DNA from: Brachynemurus nebulosus
Lineage: Eukaryota; Arthropoda; Insecta; Neuroptera; Myrmeleontidae
Assembly (NCBI GenBank): GCA_035578155.1
Contig: JAPWDM010000005.1
Coordinates: 48,068,954 to 48,132,953 of the forward strand
DNA length: 64,000 nt
Direction: 5' to 3'
The translations under genes and the position numbers were made by a program. Position 1 is the first letter of the stretch, and each line of letters opens with the position of its first letter. Below, in pieces: positions 13,623 to 24,396 of the stretch. A model generated the notes under the pieces. It did not search any database. It was not told the origin of the DNA and saw only the letters and a list, made by a program, of their open reading frames with translations.

Positions 13623-13636
13623 ACCGATCGACCTGA

Positions 13637-13772
13637 TCGGTAATGGTGATTTCATTGATCGAAAGGTATTGAGTAATGATCATTCCTCCACACCTTTGAA
13701 TAATGCCTTACTTTCTCAACAATTAACGGATATGTAATGAGTGTGTTCTTCAACAGGAATAGAAAATTTAAT
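13637..13772 (+). repeat. Dispersed direct repeat, copy 1
   Basis: Matches 16447-16592 in the same orientation. Shared blocks include GTATTGAGTAATGA, CATTCCTCCACACCTTTGAA, CTTTCTCAACAATTAAC and GAGTGTGTTCTTCAACAGGA. It starts just right of the fold-back arm. No coding meaning. Confidence 0.75.
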
Positions 13773-14165
13773 TTGTAAAAATAAAATAGGCAGCTTTTTG
13801 TAAAAATAAAATAGTTTCCAGAATTTTGTCAAACATGCCATTACCCACATTATAATAACATTTATTGCTTATTGTCAGAACTTATGCATCAGTCGATAGC
13901 AAAAACAATTTTAAAAAAAAGTATACTTCAAATGCAGTTTAAGCCCAACGTACACATATTTATTTCATTATTTTACTATAAACTCCCTATTCACATTATA
14001 TCACTGATAATGCCAAAGTCGTTTAAAATTTTATGATATCTCATCTCGAATTCTTTCGTTAAGAACCTATAAATTCATTTTATGTACCCAAACTGAAAGT
14101 TTCTAATCTTGTAAACACCAAATTTAGTCATCTATTGATGGATGATAACGACACGAAAGGCAAAA

Positions 14166-14169
<4 letters not shown>

Positions 14170-14239
<70 letters not shown>
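14170..14239. repeat. (TA)n microsatellite
   Basis: Uninterrupted TA run of about 70 bases. Confidence 0.95.
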
Positions 14240-14246
<7 letters not shown>

Positions 14247-14559
14247 GTTTGAAAATCATTTTAGATATTCACCCGCCCTAAAAATATAAAATTTCGGTAT
14301 AAATAAAATAATAAATATGTGCTCACATGGTTTGTAGAAAATTGAAACATATATTTTATGATCGATATCGTAGATGCGTTCGTGTATGCCATTCGATTTT
14401 CTTTTTAGGGTTCCGAAGAAAAATCTCCAAATCCTTATAGTTTCGCCATGTTTGTTATGAACATGAAATTCTGAAGGTATACGGTACAAGTAGAGATTCA
14501 AATTCGTAAAACAAAATTTTTCTTATGCTTGCACCAAAAGAAACCTCTGCTGGTAATTG

Positions 14560-15130
14560 TAGTTTCGAAAACCGGCTTGCCGTAGTGATGGAAAATGACG
14601 TCACTGTTGAAAAAGTTTGCTAGATTTCAAACATAGAACCTATCTTATTTTCCATGTTTACTTCTCTACTATATTTGACCGATTTGTCACGTCGACACCC
14701 GTCTGTCACCGCTACAATTAGACGGTAGTGGTAAACCGGAGGCATCTATAGACCCCGCCGAGCTAGACACATCGTATTCAGCCTATATTGCAGGAGAGCA
14801 ATCACAGTGTCCTACACAACAACTCATTAGTAACAAAATCAAGCAGACAATTCAGCAGCGTTGTATGATGTGGACTTAAATTCTTTAAGGTGCTTTCCAA
14901 CAGGACTATTTTTTACAATGCTTCAGCCACAGAACATAAGAAGAAGAGTAAATATAAAATTGTGTAGTCGACAGTGTGCAGTTCTGAGCAAGTTAGGCTA
15001 CTTTGTATTCAGTCGTTCGGTGGCAGTGAGCCGATTCGTATTAATTGTTAATCGTTTATCATTGTTGTCACAGTCGACCAGCGCCCTCACTCACAGTGTC
15101 TATATATGTATTATGGGCGCAAGCTAAAAA
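14560..15130. other. GC-elevated island, function unknown
   Basis: This stretch is visibly less AT-biased than its surroundings and has non-repetitive sequence such as CCGATTTGTCACGTCGACAC, GACCCCGCCGAGCTAGACAC and CAGTCGACCAGCGCCCTCAC. An 88-codon ORF (14861-15127, plus) crosses it but has no domain I recognise. It could be a regulatory region, an untranslated or noncoding exon, or a non-repetitive part of an old transposon; the sequence does not decide. Confidence 0.3.
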
Positions 15131-15932
15131 CAACTTTTTTATCTGCATTTATCTTTGCCTATCATATTAATAAATAGAAGTTTACTCACTCACTCATATA
15201 AAAACATAATTACTTGTTTTGGTTGGTAACTATGGAAATAATACAATTTGTGTTTCCGTCACCTCAATTTCTGGAGGTCTTTTGAGCTTGCGACCATAAT
15301 ATCTATGTATGGTCGTATGGTGTATGTATGCGCAATAGGCATACATAGATACACATCACACAAATACAAACACAAACAGTGTGTAGCCACATAACATATA
15401 GGTGGGAGATTTTCTATCCTTTTTTTGCTACACTGGTTTCGCTAGTATAGAGATATCAGTGTACCTTCTGTATTCTGTGGCCTCAGGCATTCTTACATTA
15501 AAAGTAAAATAATAATTTAACTGGCTTCCCCAGTTTGAGGCTCGAGCGTTACCCCCACTTTACCATCTATTATAAATTTTATAATATTGTAGAACCTAAT
15601 TATCACATCTATGTAATAGTATATTATTCAGCGAGCTAGTAATAATAGCTAATATTCACGAAGATGAAATTGAAGATGAAGATGAAACGAGCCGAGCTTG
15701 CGATGCGAGTGTCGTAATGCATCCGAGTGAGTAATAGACATTGCAAGCGAGTAGAATAGGATATTTTTTCTACGACTTTTTTCCTTTTTGAATTAAATAG
15801 AAAATAAATTTTAAATCAAATTTTTAATCTATTTCTAATTTCATTAAATGTTTGTATTAATATGTATAAAACGATCAAAACAAAATATAAACTACTTTGT
15901 TTACTTGCTTGGTACTACGCAATATATATTAA

Positions 15933-16400
15933 ACCAGCCGTACCCGTGACGTTGTTCACGCGAAACGTTGAGTAGTTTCTTTTTCCAATTTGTAATTTCT
16001 TGCAACACAAAATGCATTAAATTGTCTCCAAATTGATAATTGTGTATTTATTGTATTTTTCGGTACACAATTAGCAACATTTTTTTTTATTTAAAATTCA
16101 GAAAAATTTCCAAACTACAAAATTTATTTACAATTTTTGTTACTATAGTTATGAATTTTTTAATGAAATATGTAAATTGGCGTAATGTGTGTAGATGCTC
16201 AAAATAGTTTTTCCATTTTCCCGTGGGAATGAGACATTTTCCCGGAATAAAAAGTATCTTAGATGTTGACCCAGGTAATAAGTTATCATCACACCAAATT
16301 TCATTAAAATCCGTCCAGTAGTTTTTACGTGATGCGTGAACAGACAGACAGACAGACAGAAACAGTTTTACAGATTCCAGATTTATTATATGTATAGTTT
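15933..16400 (+). mobile_element. Dispersed element ending in (ACAG)n, non-coding
   Basis: The left part reads ACCAGCCGTACCCGTGACGT, and the right end reads AATTTCATTAAAATCCGTCC, AGTAGTTTTTACGTGATGCG and then an ACAGACAGACAGACAG run. This order (CC-GT-CCCG start, FTI-like AATTTCATNAAAATC block, short ACAG tail) is common in insect dispersed repeats; I know the pattern but not a secure family name. The 25195-25753 and 33237-33795 elements begin similarly (CTAGCCGTATGCCCG). No ORF, so non-autonomous. Boundaries approximate. Confidence 0.5.
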
Positions 16401-16446
16401 AAAACTAGATACAAACGTTAGTTACAAAACAATCGCAAAACCATTG

Positions 16447-16592
16447 AATAATGGTTAATACTGTGATTTCGTTGGTTAAAAATGTATTGAGTAATGAACA
16501 TTCCTCCACACCTTTGAATAATATCTAACTTTCTCAACAATTAACAAATATATAATGAGTGTGTTCTTCAACAGGAGTAGGAAAATTGTTTA
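16447..16592 (+). repeat. Dispersed direct repeat, copy 2
   Basis: Second copy of the repeat at 13637-13772, same orientation, with shared blocks CATTCCTCCACACCTTTGAA and GAGTGTGTTCTTCAACAGGA and several small differences. Confidence 0.75.
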
Positions 16593-16639
16593 ATATATTC
16601 ATTTTTTATGATAAGAAACCGTAACAAGCCCAATCAAAT

Positions 16640-16735
16640 ACTTCATATTTTATCCCGAAAATTGTGAAAAACTGTAGCCACTGCGGAGCCCTAGCTTAAT
16701 ATGCATCCAGCACGTACTTGATATTATTTTACACA
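16640..16735 (-). repeat. Dispersed repeat of the CAAGTGCG/GGGTTCCGTA family
   Basis: On the minus strand: CAAGTACGTGCTGGATGCAT, ATTAAGCTAGGGCTCCGCAG, then TTTTTCACAATTTTCGGGAT. It matches the copies at 34787-34930 and 52197-52290 in order and spacing. Confidence 0.6.
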
Positions 16736-18340
16736 TTTACTTCAATAAGTGAACAAATATAAATTGGTTTTCCCAAAATGAACCCACAAATTAACATCCA
16801 AATGAGAAAAATTTATTCTCTCTGTACAAGTGTTCAGTATCGTAAACTTAATTTCTCTACAAGAATAAGAAATGTTTCGATACATTTTAAAGTTATTTAT
16901 TTACTGATCTGAATATTTACCGAATTTTATGTGTTTTTAATCAGAAAATAAAAATGGTTGATATGCCATATTATTAAGCGTCATAAAATATTTTTATAAG
17001 ACCGTTTTTGCCATAAAACATATACTGAAAAGAGAACATCAGATATTAAAGCGTTGTTCTTGTTAAACTTTTACATGCTACGCCACTGTCGTCCACGGAC
17101 AAGTGATAATTCATTAACGAATTCAGAATTACATGTTGTAATTTTTATTCATTAAAATTCTTACCGGTAAATATTTGTTTATATAATTTATTACTATAAA
17201 TTTTTGTTAATAAATAACCGGCAACGGGTCGGTACAACCGGCTAAGCGGTACGACTCACTGTAAATTATTTACGCAGTATTTTTGTTTTTAATTTTTATT
17301 TTATTAGTACGATTTATGGTTTTTCGCCTTTCTCTTGTTGGGATGGAATTAAAAATCGTTATAAGACAATGCAAGATAATCGGAGATAAGAATCCGAAAA
17401 TTAACATCTATGAACTTAACGCCATTTATTTCACTAAAAAGCCGTATTCGGCGGGCGTTTGGACAATAAAATAAAATATATTGCGAATTAAAATTTTAAT
17501 TTTTGATAATCCTGCCACAGAAAATTTTCGATATCGACTTGCGTCTTTTTGTACGATTCCATAATATACGAGTAAACATGTAAGGCTGAGAGCCCATGAC
17601 AGAGAGAAGAGCATTCGATTGACATAAATTTAGAGTTAGGTTTATTGGTAGGGCTGTACAAAAACTGGTCACAGGGGCAAAATCAACCAGTTTACTTGTA
17701 GCGTAAGATCAAGAGCTTAATATTCTTGGTACTGATTATATACTATTTTTCAAAAATACTTCAATATCTAGACCAATACTTCGCAAATTTTTTATTAAAT
17801 CCAAGCTATGGATTATCTTTCAAATAAATTTTAAGTAAGTTATATCCACCGGTTACTAGAATTGTCTGGGGACATTCCATATTTGAGTTTGGGGATTGTT
17901 TTTAAACAAATATACAAATGCGGTGATTAAGTTTCGTATACTTAAGAAATTAAATTAAAATTAATCGTTACCTAAACTTTATAAATTATACTGATTGTAA
18001 GTAATTTTACAGTTAACCTTTCGTTATCATGCATACAGGCAAGCGCTCCCCATTTTTCGTGCTTTATCTAAAGAACCGTTTATTGTATAAAATATTGCCG
18101 GAAATCAAATCTGTAGAGAATTTTATTTTCTACAACCTTCCTAATAACTTTAAAATTTATTTAGAGCATAGTAAAGAACATATTTTAGAAAGACCCGTTT
18201 TTGACCTTTAATATCTTGACTCGCGCATAAGATATTCTAGGAAAACATTGAGATAACATCTAAAATGTCAAAATAAAAATTTATACAACTCTGCAACTTA
18301 TTACAATTCATTCCAAGGTATACCCTTTCTTTTACCTAAT
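16736..18340. other. AT-rich stretch, no gene seen
   Basis: No supported gene or element. ORFs at 17283-17474, 17426-17614 and 18029-18211 show no domains. Confidence 0.5.
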
Positions 18341-18593
18341 TACGGTGGATATCCAATGCTACGTACTCCGATTTTAAGTAGTGACGTCAGCGACTTAGTA
18401 GGGTTCTCCTCTCATAGATATGTTATCGTTTATCTGTGTTGGTAAAAATTTATGTACCAAGCCAGAGTGAGGGCCGTAGGTAATATTGCCTGAGGGTCTC
18501 GTAGCCTCTAAAAATTTTAAAATTTTCTTACATACATACATATGTGTATGCACAAGTTCTACATACGTAATATGCAAAATGAGTAACGTAAAA

Positions 18594-19261
18594 TTCTAGA
18601 ATATTCTAATCGTCAACTAGCAGAGATATTAAAAAATAGATTTCAATATTGAAATGATTACTAAAAATGAGATTAAGTTGTGCAGTATGATAAAAATTCT
18701 TGAATGTTCTATTTGTCAACTAGTAAAGATATCAAAAAATCGGTTACACCATTTAATTGGTCGTTGAAAAGGAGGGCAAAAAGCATATTTTGATAAATAT
18801 TCTGGAATATTCTATTCGTCAACTAGCAAAGATATCCAAAAACAGATGTCGTCATTGAATTGGTCACCCAAAGGAGACCGAATAGCACATTTTGACAATT
18901 GTTCTAGAATATTCTATTTGCTAAATAGCAAAGATATTGAAAAATTGATTGCATCATTTAATTGTCCAACCAAAATTAAACTAATGTAAAGTAAATGTCC
19001 CATTTTGACAAACATTCTGGAACGATCTATTCGTCAACCGGAATAGAATATTCTAGAACACTTATCAAAATGTGATATTTCGTTCTTTTTGATGATCAAT
19101 TAAATGGTGAAATCGATTTTTCGATATCATTGTTAGTTAACGACTAGAACATTCTAGAATTTTTCTCAAATTGCGCTGCTAAATCTAATTTTTAGTAACC
19201 AATTCAATAGTGAAGTCTTTTTTTGATATCTCTGCTAGTTGACGAGTAGAATATTCTAGAA
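18594..19261. promoter_or_regulatory. Array of eight heat-shock-element-like motifs, ~102-bp period
   Basis: Cores of alternating inverted GAA/TTC pentamers, spacing 2, lie at 18594-18606 (TTCTAGAATATTC), 18697-18709 (TTCTTGAATGTTC), 18800-18812 (TTCTGGAATATTC), 18902-18914 (TTCTAGAATATTC), 19015-19027 (TTCTGGAACGATC, third half-site degenerate), 19046-19058 (GAATATTCTAGAA), 19147-19159 (GAACATTCTAGAA) and 19249-19261 (GAATATTCTAGAA). Start-to-start distances are 103, 103, 102, 113, 31, 101 and 102; the 31 marks the inversion point. Trimeric nGAAnnTTCnnGAAn is the known binding site of heat shock factor. The match is direct; that HSF binds here is inference. Confidence 0.65.
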
Positions 19262-19477
19262 TTTTTGTCACCTTCCACTATTTGACGTCCTTACGCTGAT
19301 AAATTTGATGGTGAAGTTGATTTTTCGACATCTTTTCTAATCTTCTAAAAGTCGCCACTTATATTCATTAATACCTATAACATTCAATTCCGTTTATCTA
19401 TACAACAGAATCGTAGGTGTAAATTGTTTCTTAGAATAGTTTAGTTTTAAATAAATTCAGATAAATAGTATTTACCA

Positions 19478-19492
19478 CCCCCCCCCCCCCCC
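19478..19492. repeat. Poly-C run
   Basis: Fifteen consecutive C residues inside the 18343-19543 element. The copy at 61959-63115 has only GGGGG at the matching place (near 62053), so the run expanded after the copies separated. Confidence 0.9.
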
Positions 19493-19585
19493 ACATAAAA
19501 GTCAAATTTGTACCGACCACTACGTACCATTGGATTTCTGGTGTAGTAATCCGTGATTACAGACGACTTATTCAATTATACAGAC

Positions 19586-19622
19586 CAGTGGTGCTCCGCG
19601 GACCATATTTTAGGAAACACTG
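19586..19622. mobile_element. Possible 37-bp remnant of a hAT element
   Basis: Starts CAGTGGTGCTCCGC and ends GGAAACACTG, that is, CAGTG...CACTG as at hAT termini. The flanking octamers ATACAGAC and ACATAGAC agree at 6 of 8 positions, the size of a hAT target duplication. The element would be almost entirely deleted. Weak because it is short. Confidence 0.35.
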
Positions 19623-21044
19623 ACATAGACACGGTAAAGATTTTGAAAAAATTTTCAAAAATTAAATTTTTAATTAACCGTAAAGATTTTCTAAAGATTC
19701 TAATAACAGTATCTGGTAAATTTTTTAAATTCCTTATATTTTGGCAGGATTTTTACTTTGCTCTCAATCTTATCTTGCTAGATTGTGCCTAGTATTCCTA
19801 CTGGTTTCGGTCTAGCCAAAAGTGCAACACCAAGATTGTCTTTTAAAACAGCCACTTTCACTATTAATATTTTCATGAGTCATATGCTCCCGGGCTATGT
19901 ATTGTATGTACGCGTATCTGCTCCTACAGATGAGATATCTGATGAGAACTTAAACAAACAACCCGCGTACATAGCTCGAGCTAGGACATTATGAAGATTT
20001 ATATATATTACATTCTTTTTGTACACACATCTAATACAAAAACCGTAGGAAAATCTTAAATTTTCCACGATTGTTGTCGTTTCCACCACATTTCCACGCG
20101 TTGCGTATACATTTTCTGAAAATCTACACGCATACATGTATGTTTGTTTGGGCATTATTCACTTAAAATATGGTTTTTTTGTACCAGCACAGCGTTCTAT
20201 AGTTTAGATAATAAATTTTTTGCATGTATGTATACTGAATATATAGATACACATGACTAAAAGAACTTAGAACCACTAAATTAATTAATATTACAAGATA
20301 TGGTTTATAAATTTAATTAAATACTAAACGATGTGTGAGTAATAACTTTAAAAAGGACTAAAAAGGACGAAAAAAGGATGGTCGAAGCATGATTTAATTA
20401 TAATTTGAACCACAGTTCTTTTTTTTTTATTGACATTATCAATTTAAATTCTTTCATCGGTTAAAATGATTAAAGTAAGTTAAATAAAGTTTTTGATAAA
20501 ACAAAAAAAGTCGGCTAGATATACAGAGTGTTTGTATCGGAAGTCGAGTATCTTATTTATATAATAAAATTAAACCAAGCATTATCTAAGTTCATTTACT
20601 ATAGATTTTTTTCTTGGCTGAATTACAGTTGAAAAAAATTGTGACGGTTAAAATTAATACCAAAAAAATATATTAAAAATTGTGGTAATCTACGTATAAT
20701 CGAGTACAGACTACGTACAATATGAGAATGGGTAACGTAAATTACGTATAATCCGGTACCACTGAACTATAAAAACTAAATTACAAAAATTGGACTATAT
20801 AAAAGTTTGGTACCAAATCAAGAGATTCAAGCAATTTGATAAAAATAAATAATTATATTATTGGTAACTACACTGATCATGATATCTGGTGGCCAAGAAA
20901 GATACTAATTTTAGTGTGCGCCTAAGTAAATTATTAAATTTGATAAGTCTAATATAAAAAGCAATTAATTTTTTTTTTTTTTTGGATTGCAAAATTATCT
21001 TTGCGTAGCAAAAATAATAGCAAAGCTTATTGTGATATGAAATG
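19623..21044. other. AT-rich stretch, no gene seen
   Basis: No supported gene or element. Overlapping ORFs at 19785-19994 (plus) and 19895-20155 (minus) have no domain I recognise. Confidence 0.5.
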
Positions 21045-21290
21045 GTCCATATTCACCGTAACCTTACTACCTGTAGTCCATAATCGCCATGACGCTACTA
21101 CCCAATGGTCTATATTCACCAGAACACTAGCAGTTGTTTATAGTAGTTGATAGACCTTACTACTCAATGATCCATACTCACTGTAACTTTATTAGTAGTG
21201 GTTCAGAACCAGTGAATGTAGGAAGAAATGACATAAAAATTAAAAAAAAACTATACTATTCATTAATTATTATTTCAGATGTTCTGTTAA
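21045..21290 (+). repeat. Minisatellite-bearing dispersed element, copy 1, left part
   Basis: Short degenerate tandem units of the type GGTCCATAATCACC-GTAACCTTACTACC repeat four or five times. The block matches 24036-24246 in the same orientation, including the closing CAACCAGTGGATGTA-like sequence. The element is interrupted at TTAA (21287-21290) by another transposon and resumes at 22111. Confidence 0.7.
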
Positions 21291-22110
21291 GGAGAGGGTA
21301 AGGTTAATTCGTACAAAAAATCGTACGTTTTGTTATTTTTTTGTGACGACACAGTTAAAATCTCTTTATTAAAACCAGTTTTACATTAAAGTATAACATT
21401 CGAAGAATATTGTGTAAAATTTTCACGAAGAAATATTAAAACATACAATAATGGCAGCAATTATTCGAACGTGTCTCGGAAAATAGTAGAATTGCGGTGC
21501 CCCTCATAACTTGGTGCTGGATCATCCGAAATAAAAAAATTAAAGTTCATTCGTTAGATAATAATTTTCCTCAGGTAACGCTGCGAGGGTTTTTCGAAAT
21601 TTCAATTTTTCACTTTTTTGGAGCACTTAGAATGGAAAAACACGATTTTTGCGAAAAAAATTGGCTAATTTGTTATTGTAAAATAAAAATTATTAACAAA
21701 TTTGGAAAAACTCTTTAGCGTTACCTCGTAAATTATGTACAGAAATAGTGTTCAAAATTTCAAATGGATCGGTGCTATAGTTTTGATGTTATGAGGGGCA
21801 CCGACTTTGAAAACGTGAGCTGTGGGGAAAACGTTTTAAAGTTTTGAACACTTAAAAATTCTTGTATAAAACTGATATAGAATACTTAAACTGCTAAACT
21901 TCCATTGAAATTTCTATGGTATAACTGAGAGAGAGAGATATATAGAGAGCGAAACATATGCCAGGTAACAACAAAAATGCTTATAACTTCGTCAATTTTG
22001 CTCCAATCAACTTCAAATTTTGAGACAATATTCTTGAGATATTATGCAATCAGTTAAAAAAATAAAAAAAAAAATACAAAAAAAAATTATTTTAATACCT
22101 TACCCTGTCC
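21291..22110. mobile_element. TTAA-flanked (piggyBac-like site) non-autonomous transposon
   Basis: An 820-bp insertion with TIRs GGAGAGGGTAAGGT (left) and GGACAGGGTAAGGT (right end, other strand). TTAA flanks both ends (21287-21290, 22111-22114). The paralogous copy at about 24263-24285 reads ATGTTCCATTAAGGTTTATC with a single TTAA and no insertion, so the empty site is visible. TTAA duplication is characteristic of piggyBac, though the termini do not start CCC as most piggyBac TIRs do. Inside, GGTGCCCCTCATAAC (near 21496) and its exact complement (near 21788) form a second inverted pair. No transposase ORF. Confidence 0.7.
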
Positions 22111-22265
22111 TTAAGGTTTGTGTTACTTTTTACTTTACATTTAGCACTCGAGCAACAAGCAAGTCGAATGAAATTATTTGCTTGTAAGACATATTGCTGT
22201 AAAATTTTTCACTGATATCTTTTATCATTATAAAAAAGAAACTTCTCTTTTCTAAAAAAATAGAA
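22111..22265 (+). repeat. Minisatellite-bearing dispersed element, copy 1, right part
   Basis: Continues the element interrupted at 21290. The run TTACTTTTTACTTTACATTT, AGCA-TCGA, then AAAAAGAAACTTC and CTTTTCTAAAAAAA matches 24278-24370. Confidence 0.65.
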
Positions 22266-22313
22266 AAATAATAAAAATGTTCATTATATAATATGGTTTT
22301 TTTGGGATGTATG

Positions 22314-22499
22314 TAATTATTTTAACAATTTTAAACCTAAGTTCCCAAATAATTTGAATTATTCATTTATCCAAGGAGATGTAGGATTGGAAATAATACT
22401 CCAGACTATCTTCCATAGAATAAAATGTTTCTTTATTTGTCCAGAAATCTTTCGGTATATTTTATACCTTCTTCTTTAAGAAGGTATAAAATATATTTC

Positions 22500-22566
<67 letters not shown>

Positions 22567-22747
22567 CGGTATATTTTATACCTTCTTTAAGAAGGTATAA
22601 AATATACCGAAAGATTTCTGGACAAATAAAGAAACATTTTATTCTATGGAAGATAGTCTGGAGTATTATTTCCAATCCAACATCTCCTTGGATAAATGAA
22701 TAATTCAAATTATTTGGGAACTTAAGTTTAAAATTGTTAAAATAAAA
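22314..22747. repeat. Near-perfect palindrome centred on a (TA)n array
   Basis: Arms of about 185 bp (for example CCAAGGAGATGTAGGATTGG at left and its near-exact complement at right) flank a TA run at about 22503-22563. Each arm also contains its own small hairpin, TTTTATACCTTC with GAAGGTATAAAA. The ORFs crossing it on both strands are mirror readings containing poly-IY and are not genes. It could be a fold-back MITE whose loop expanded as a microsatellite. Confidence 0.85.
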
Positions 22748-23834
22748 ATGTTCTATGTTCTATATTATTAAGTTTTTAAGAAAAAATTTTATAAAATAGT
22801 AGTTGGTTACAATGAATTACCCACTTAGAAAATCAAATATCTTTATATGCTAACATTTTTCATTCAAGCCAACGTTGTATGAATATTTAAGTGCTAAAAT
22901 TTTTCTATTTTCGAATACTGATTTGTTAATTTTACGTGGGCGTTCTTTTAAATAGGAACGTTTTAAATACAATATACAGTAAAACCCACAGCATCACTGT
23001 TTAAATATTCTTCATTTTTTTAAAAAAATTTTTTTTAAGTGGCCAGCTACGTAAATTTTCTTAGTATTATTGGAACTTCCTTGAATTGGGTTCGAAGCAG
23101 CCCAATTAAATATTTCACTTAAAGTACCTACCCCACAATATAGAATTCTGAAAAAATTAATTTTTTATTTTTTTACTTTTATTTTTATTTTTATTTAGTT
23201 TTTTTTTGTGGTACAATTTGATGTAATTTTTTTGTGGAATAATTTGATGTAAACATCCGGTATACAGTATAGATGAATATATAATAGCATATATCCAGTT
23301 ACCTACCGCGTCAGATGAAACGGAATTTCTCATATCATAAATTAATTTTTAATATAAAATTTTTGTTGACATTTCACCCATCTGCGTGTCGCCCCCCACA
23401 CGGAAAACCCTGCAGCACATACACTACAGGAGCGCTATCACACGGTAAAATGGTGAATCATTAATCATTTTTAATTCATCTTTTTAAAAATAATAAATCC
23501 ATTTAATATTTTATAATTTTAATCAAAAAATACTTTAAGTTTTTCCACGTTCGCTGCTCTTTTGAAAATTAAAATATACGGGGCAAATATTACCGGCGAT
23601 TATAGTGCAACCACAGAGCCCTCTTTGTATGTATATACGTGTAAGTAAGCTGTTATGTTGGGAAGGGTGAAGCTAAGGGTGTAAATGATTATTAATTGAG
23701 GTTTGATGAAAGAAATTTGTGCAAATTTTTTATTCAAATAATTTCTGAATATTAATGTACATTTCCTTTTTAAAGGTAGGTAAAAATATTTATACGTTAA
23801 AAATGTACCGCATGTTTCATCTATAGTCTATAGT
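22748..23834. other. AT-rich stretch, no gene seen
   Basis: No supported gene. A short GC-richer patch at about 23380-23450 (GTGTCGCCCCCCACACGG, CTACAGGAGCGCTATCACAC) is unexplained. Confidence 0.45.
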
Positions 23835-24030
23835 AATCTTATAAATGCAAACGTGTATTTGTTTGTTTTTTTGTTTGATTTTTACGACCCAACTGCTTGA
23901 TCAGTCAATTTGAAACTTTGCACAGCGATAGCTGGAGGAACAAAAAAGGGTATCGGCTAATTTAGACTGCGCAGAAATATCTAATTTTAAGGGGAAGATG
24001 TAATTAAAATAGAACAATGATATTATAATA
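23835..24030 (+). repeat. Fragment of an insect dispersed repeat
   Basis: ATAAATGCAAACGTGTATTT, a GTTTGTTTT run, ACGACCCAACTGCTTGATCA and AATTTGAAACTTTGCACAGC follow an arrangement common in insect dispersed repeats (ATAAATGCGAA, GTTTGTTT, then AATTTGNNACTTTG). Recognition is from general pattern only; boundaries and class are uncertain. Confidence 0.35.
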
Positions 24031-24035
24031 ATTGT

Positions 24036-24370
24036 GCTGTCATGTGGTCCATATTTACCGTAACCTTACTACAAGTGATCCATAATCACCATGACCTTAC
24101 TACCCAATGGTCCATTTCTTTTGTAACTTCACTACCGGTGCGGTTGACGGTGGTCCACAATCGCTGTAATTCTACTATCCAATAGCCCAAATTTATCGGA
24201 ACTTTAATACCAGTGGTCCACAACCAGTGGATGTAAGAGGAGTTTTCAGGCTATTCATGTATGTTCCATTAAGGTTTATCTTACTTTTTAATTTACGTAT
24301 AGCAATCGAAAAACAAGCACGATTTTGGAGCATTACAAAAAAGAAACTTCGTCCCCTTTTCTAAAAAAAA
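24036..24370 (+). repeat. Minisatellite-bearing dispersed element, copy 2 (uninterrupted)
   Basis: Second copy of the 21045-21290/22111-22265 element. It lacks the 820-bp insertion and therefore shows the empty TTAA site. Tandem units of the GGTCCATAATCACC type fill 24045-24235. Confidence 0.7.
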
Positions 24371-24396
24371 ATTTGGGGGACAGATCTACCAACACT

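Larger units (their letters stand above)
18343..19543 (+). mobile_element. TA-flanked non-autonomous transposon with heat-shock-element array, copy 1
   Basis: A 1201-bp element. Ends are inverted copies (left CGGTGGATATCCAATGCTAC, right, read on the other strand, CACCAGAAATCCAATGGTAC) and TA flanks both sides (18341-18342, 19544-19545). The subterminal left part has TAGTGACGTCAGC and a block reading GTACCAAGCCAGAGTGAGGG. The middle (about 18594-19261) is an array of a ~102-bp unit, head to tail up to about 19030 and then inverted. Each unit carries TTCnnGAAnnTTC. There is no transposase ORF. The second copy, in opposite orientation, is at 61959-63115 and matches end to end, which fixes the boundaries. 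A run of 15 C lies inside the right subterminal part at 19478-19492. Confidence 0.85.

Noticed and set aside
13320..13737. ORFs of 111 and 88 codons on opposite strands
   Set aside because: Both read the right arm of the fold-back; the left arm breaks the same frames.
22425..22708. Pair of ~90-codon ORFs on both strands
   Set aside because: Mirror translations of the palindrome with poly-IY from the TA array.
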